Source: Chromera velia (lineage: Eukaryota > Sar > Chromeraceae). From it: a DNA stretch of 21,511 nt. A model generated the notes under the pieces. The model was not told where the DNA came from and did not search any database. It worked only from the letters and a program-made list of their open reading frames with translations. The stretch is taken from positions 15,001-36,511 of the forward strand of contig JAHBMJ010002389.1 of the NCBI GenBank assembly GCA_018398765.1. Reading direction: 5' to 3'. Shown here piece after piece: positions 18,853 to 21,511 of the stretch. The translations under genes were made by a program, and so were the position numbers. The first letter of the stretch is position 1, and each line of letters starts with the position of its first letter.

Positions 18853-21511
18853 CTGTCTCTGTCTCTGTCTTGAACAGATCCGGTCGTACTTGGGCTCCTT
18901 GACAGACAGACACGCTCAGGGCACCACGGACTTTCTTTGTGTCTGAGCTCAGGCAGCAAGACGGTTGCAGCGCGTGCGTGTGTGTTGGTTTTTTGCCTGT
19001 TCTGATGCCTAGACTGTTTGCTTGCGCCTGTGTCTGGACACAGATGTGCACATTCAGGCGTGCGTTTGTGTCGATTCGGGTAATAATTAACAGTCATCTT
19101 GGCTGGCTGTTTTTCCTTCCTGCAGAATCGAAGAATGCAGTACTCAATCCACATGTCCTGTCTGGAGGTCGGCACATGTCTTTCCCTTTTTCCTTCCTCC
19201 CCCCCTCCTCTCCCTCTCTCTGTGTATGTGTGTATTCGCGGTGGTTTGCGCTTGGGCACGTGCAAAAGGTTTTCCTTACTTTTGTTCTGCAGCCTTATTT
19301 TCAACCCCCTTGCCGTCTTTCTCTCTCTCGCTCTGTCCGTCTGTCTTTCCTTGTGACCGGAATTTCGTTTCTTCTTTTGCTCTCCTTTGTCGTTTGAGCG
19401 GAATCCGGGCAACGAAAGCTGATTGATATGCTTTCCTTATCCTTTGTGGTTCCTGTCTACATTGCTGTGCTTCTGTCTTTCCGGAAGAAGCCAAACGAGT
19501 TTTTTAACAGGTACGAGACAGGAAGAAGGCAGAAAAAAAGGAGATCTGGGAGGTAAATCTGCGATTTCTTTGCGAATCTGGGCGGTGAAGAAACAAGCGG
19601 AATATGATCGTTTTTTGTGTGAGGAGATGTACGTGCGTACATGAGTGGGTATGTATTTGCGCTACTGTTCCCTTCTGCTGCATACAGGTTTACAACGAGC
19701 AGTTGATAGATCTCCTGGAGGACCCCGGCAAGAGAGGAGAGGGGGCGGTCAAAGCACTCCGATTCGTGACAACTCCCGAAGGTCTGTCTGCAGACAGGGG
19801 AGAGGAGAACTGTCTCTCTCTTGTAACAAAACAAACAGTGGTTTAAGGGAAGAGACACGGACCAGAAATACATAATGAAATGGGGGGGAAGAAAAGAAAG
19901 CGCCCTTTGAAGCCGAGAGACAGCCTTGCCCATATTCTGCGTTGCAGGAACATCCCAATTCTTGGTTTCTGAGGAAGAAAGGGACAGGGTGCTCCATTTT
20001 CTTCCGTTTATTTTGTCTTTCCTTGTACCCTCTGCAGGAGACATCGACGTTAAGGACCTGAGAGAGGTCAAAGTTGATGCGACTGAAGAGGTGGTCCGAA
20101 TGATGTCAGTCAGTCAGTCAGGCAGACAATGTGTCTGTCTTTCAGTGAGTAAGTCAGTCAGTGTATCAATTGGTCGGTCTTTCTGTCTCTCAGTCCGTCC
20201 GGCTGTCCGTCCGTCTTCGTTGGTCAGTCAGTGAGTCACTCTGTCAGACACGTATTTCTTTTCTCTTTTCTCCTGTTCGTCTTTCTCTTGTCCTCCGTTT
20301 TCCGTGTGGTGTACTCTCTTCATGCTCCCCTCTTTGCTGTGGAAGGCCTTCTTGCACGGCCGTATCCCTCTTCCTTTCTCGCATCGAGTTCTTGATCCCG
20401 GTGTTTCCTCACATCGTATCGCTCGCTTGGCTTCCTCCTATATCCAGTCGCAGGGCTGCCTGCACTTGGACGGTTGTGTGCCCTGATTTGCATTTCGCTC
20501 CTTTTGCTCCACGGCTGCTTCGCTTGTCTTGCCCCTGCATTCAAACACAGCAGCAAAATGAAATGCCTTTTTTTGAATTTATTTCGTACCCCCATCGATC
20601 GATAGATCCATCAATGTTGACGATGATCGATCACATGACGCACTCATGCATGCAGAGCGGAGTGCGACAGTCGACGCAACGTGAAGCGCACGGCCATGAA
20701 CGAGAGGTCATCACGCAGCCACACTATTCTGAGACTCAGGGTTGTCGCAAGGGAGAAGGACAGAGAGGGAGAGGGAGAGGGAGGAGCAGCCTCGAAGGAC
20801 CTAAAGGCAGTCGCAGGAACAGCTGGGGGAGGTGCCCCCGAGGCCGCCCCCCAGCCCCAGGAGGGGGGAAGTGTGGGGGTGAGAGGGGCGGAGAGAGAAG
20901 TGCAGGTTGGCATCCTGAACCTGGTGGATCTTGCTGGTTGGTCTATTTTGTTTGTCTTTCCATCCTCTCCTTTCTTCTTTTTTCAGCTCTCGGCTTGCCC
21001 TCCCTCCTGTTCTCCATTTTCAAAGTGATTTGTTTCTGTGCATCCAGGGTGATTCTTTCAGAGGTGTCTTCGGGGGCCTCATCTCTCTCTGTGCGGCGTC
21101 TCTCTCTTGTGGTGTAGAGTGGCGGCACGCTGGTTCTTAATGCGGCCTTCTTCGGGGTGTGAGAAGAGAATTGAGTTGTCTGTAGAGTTTTCTCTCCTGG
21201 ACACACGGAGAAGGCTTCCGTTTCGCTGGACCGCTCCTGTGGTGCACTTGCAGGCTCTGAGGGTGTTCAGAAGGCGCAGACGGACGACGATGAACGGAAG
21301 CGGTGGGTGGGTGGGTGAGTCAGGCATGCAGGCAAGGACTGCAAGAGAGATAGAAGGGATGGAAGAAGACCATGAGCAGAGCGGGAAAGAAACCAGAAAG
21401 GAACAAGCAAAAGGAGGAGGGAGGGAAGTAAGGAAGCGAAAAAGACAGGAAAAGACAGAGAGAGAGAGAATGCTGCTCTACTCTCCCTCTCCATCCCCCC
21501 CCCCCCCCCCC
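17076..21511 (+). CDS. Gene D: kinesin motor protein, kinesin-7/CENP-E-like (3' end outside window)
   Basis: Exons: 17076-17250, 17606-17695, 17936-17989, 18519-18583, 19126-19167, 19688-19781, 20038-20104, 20656-20936 and 21254-~21302. All joins are in frame and restore kinesin motifs. Visible motor segments: NIRVTVRFRPLN (residue 6 onward), FDRVFGEDASQVEVF, GYNGTVFAYGQTSSGKTFTMTG with the P-loop GQTSSGKT (95-102, codon split by an intron), PGVISLSVEELF, YNEQLIDLLED, NERSSRSH switch I (211-218) and NLVDLAGSE switch II (284-292). The motor starts at the extreme N terminus, and the P-loop wording and NERSSRSHTI resemble kinesin-7. The protein would hydrolyse ATP to move along microtubules, probably in mitosis (inference). 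A hydrophilic Gly/Glu-rich insert of about 50 residues (~228-278) sits between switch I and switch II. About 305 residues are visible; the rest of the motor, neck and stalk lie beyond the window. The last exon's donor is ambiguous because of a GTGG repeat. Confidence 0.93.
18186..18262. repeat. (CT)n microsatellite with CA tail
   Basis: A nearly continuous CT run, interrupted once by TTTGC, lies in kinesin intron 3 and ends in (CA)n. Confidence 0.95.
18808..18870. repeat. (TC)n(TG)n compound microsatellite
   Basis: Located in kinesin intron 4. The TC run turns into a TG run and then TCTGTC units. Confidence 0.95.
20105..20260. repeat. GTCA/GTCC/GTCG-type tetranucleotide-rich intron start
   Basis: Kinesin intron 7 begins GTCAGTCAGTCAGTCAGGCAG and continues with degenerate GTNN units for about 150 bp. 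Confidence 0.85.
21495..21511. repeat. C homopolymer at window end
   Basis: Seventeen consecutive C bases end the window. This is probably a contig edge caused by a homopolymer or low-complexity tract within the kinesin gene. Confidence 0.9.

Noticed and set aside
1..21511. CRISPR array, bacterial operon or viral gene cluster
   Set aside because: No regularly spaced identical repeats with unique spacers and no ribosome-binding-site-driven gene strings. The kinesin and PHD genes with spliceosomal introns are eukaryotic.

Overview
This is eukaryotic nuclear DNA with intron-rich genes, glutamine- and proline-rich proteins, many microsatellites and scattered TGCATGCA palindromes. No bacterial-style operons, rRNA genes or CRISPR arrays were seen. 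My best guess is an alveolate, for example a chromerid alga such as Chromera or a coccidian-like relative. That rests on general character (low-complexity proteins, many short exons, the TGCATGCA motif known as an ApiAP2 site in Apicomplexa), not on a diagnostic gene.

Layout: four multi-exon genes separated by AT-rich intergenic DNA. (A) Minus strand, 3267 down past position 1: a Q/P-rich protein with one C2HC zinc knuckle and a long charged C-terminal region. Four exons are visible and the 3' end is outside the window. (B) Minus strand, 7982 to 6035: a predicted single-pass membrane protein with a Pro/Glu/Lys-rich stretch and an unrecognised C-terminal domain, about six exons. (C) Minus strand, 15983 to 10532: a roughly 965-residue PHD-finger protein in eight exons, with coiled-coil-like N-terminal sequence and a Q/G/S-rich tail. 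(D) Plus strand, 17076 to beyond 21511: the N-terminal motor domain of a kinesin, most like the kinesin-7/CENP-E group. Nine exons are visible before the window ends in a C homopolymer. C and D are divergent, with about 1.1 kb between their start codons. That interval holds a GC-rich block with a TGCATGCA tract and a tRNA-like fragment.

The gaps between A and B and between B and C (about 2.8 and 2.5 kb) hold no convincing gene. They carry two related MITE-like elements (4018-4260 and 8753-8989) and a larger inverted-repeat unit (9252-9938).

The most interesting signal is structural. In three introns of genes B and C the 3' splice site and the first bases of the next exon are present twice, as direct repeats of about 18-42 bp. 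Each pair is separated by a short AT-rich spacer containing TGCATGCAT and TTTTCATA-type motifs. At one locus the spacer is a clear 87-bp inverted-repeat element. The transcript-upstream copy leads to an early stop each time. This resembles introner-like or duplication-driven remodelling of acceptor sites. A second pattern is that many 5' splice sites read GTC at +1 to +3 and lie in GTNN tetranucleotide runs.

All exon models were built by hand from reading frame, splice dinucleotides and, for the kinesin and PHD finger, conserved motifs. No transcript or database evidence was available.
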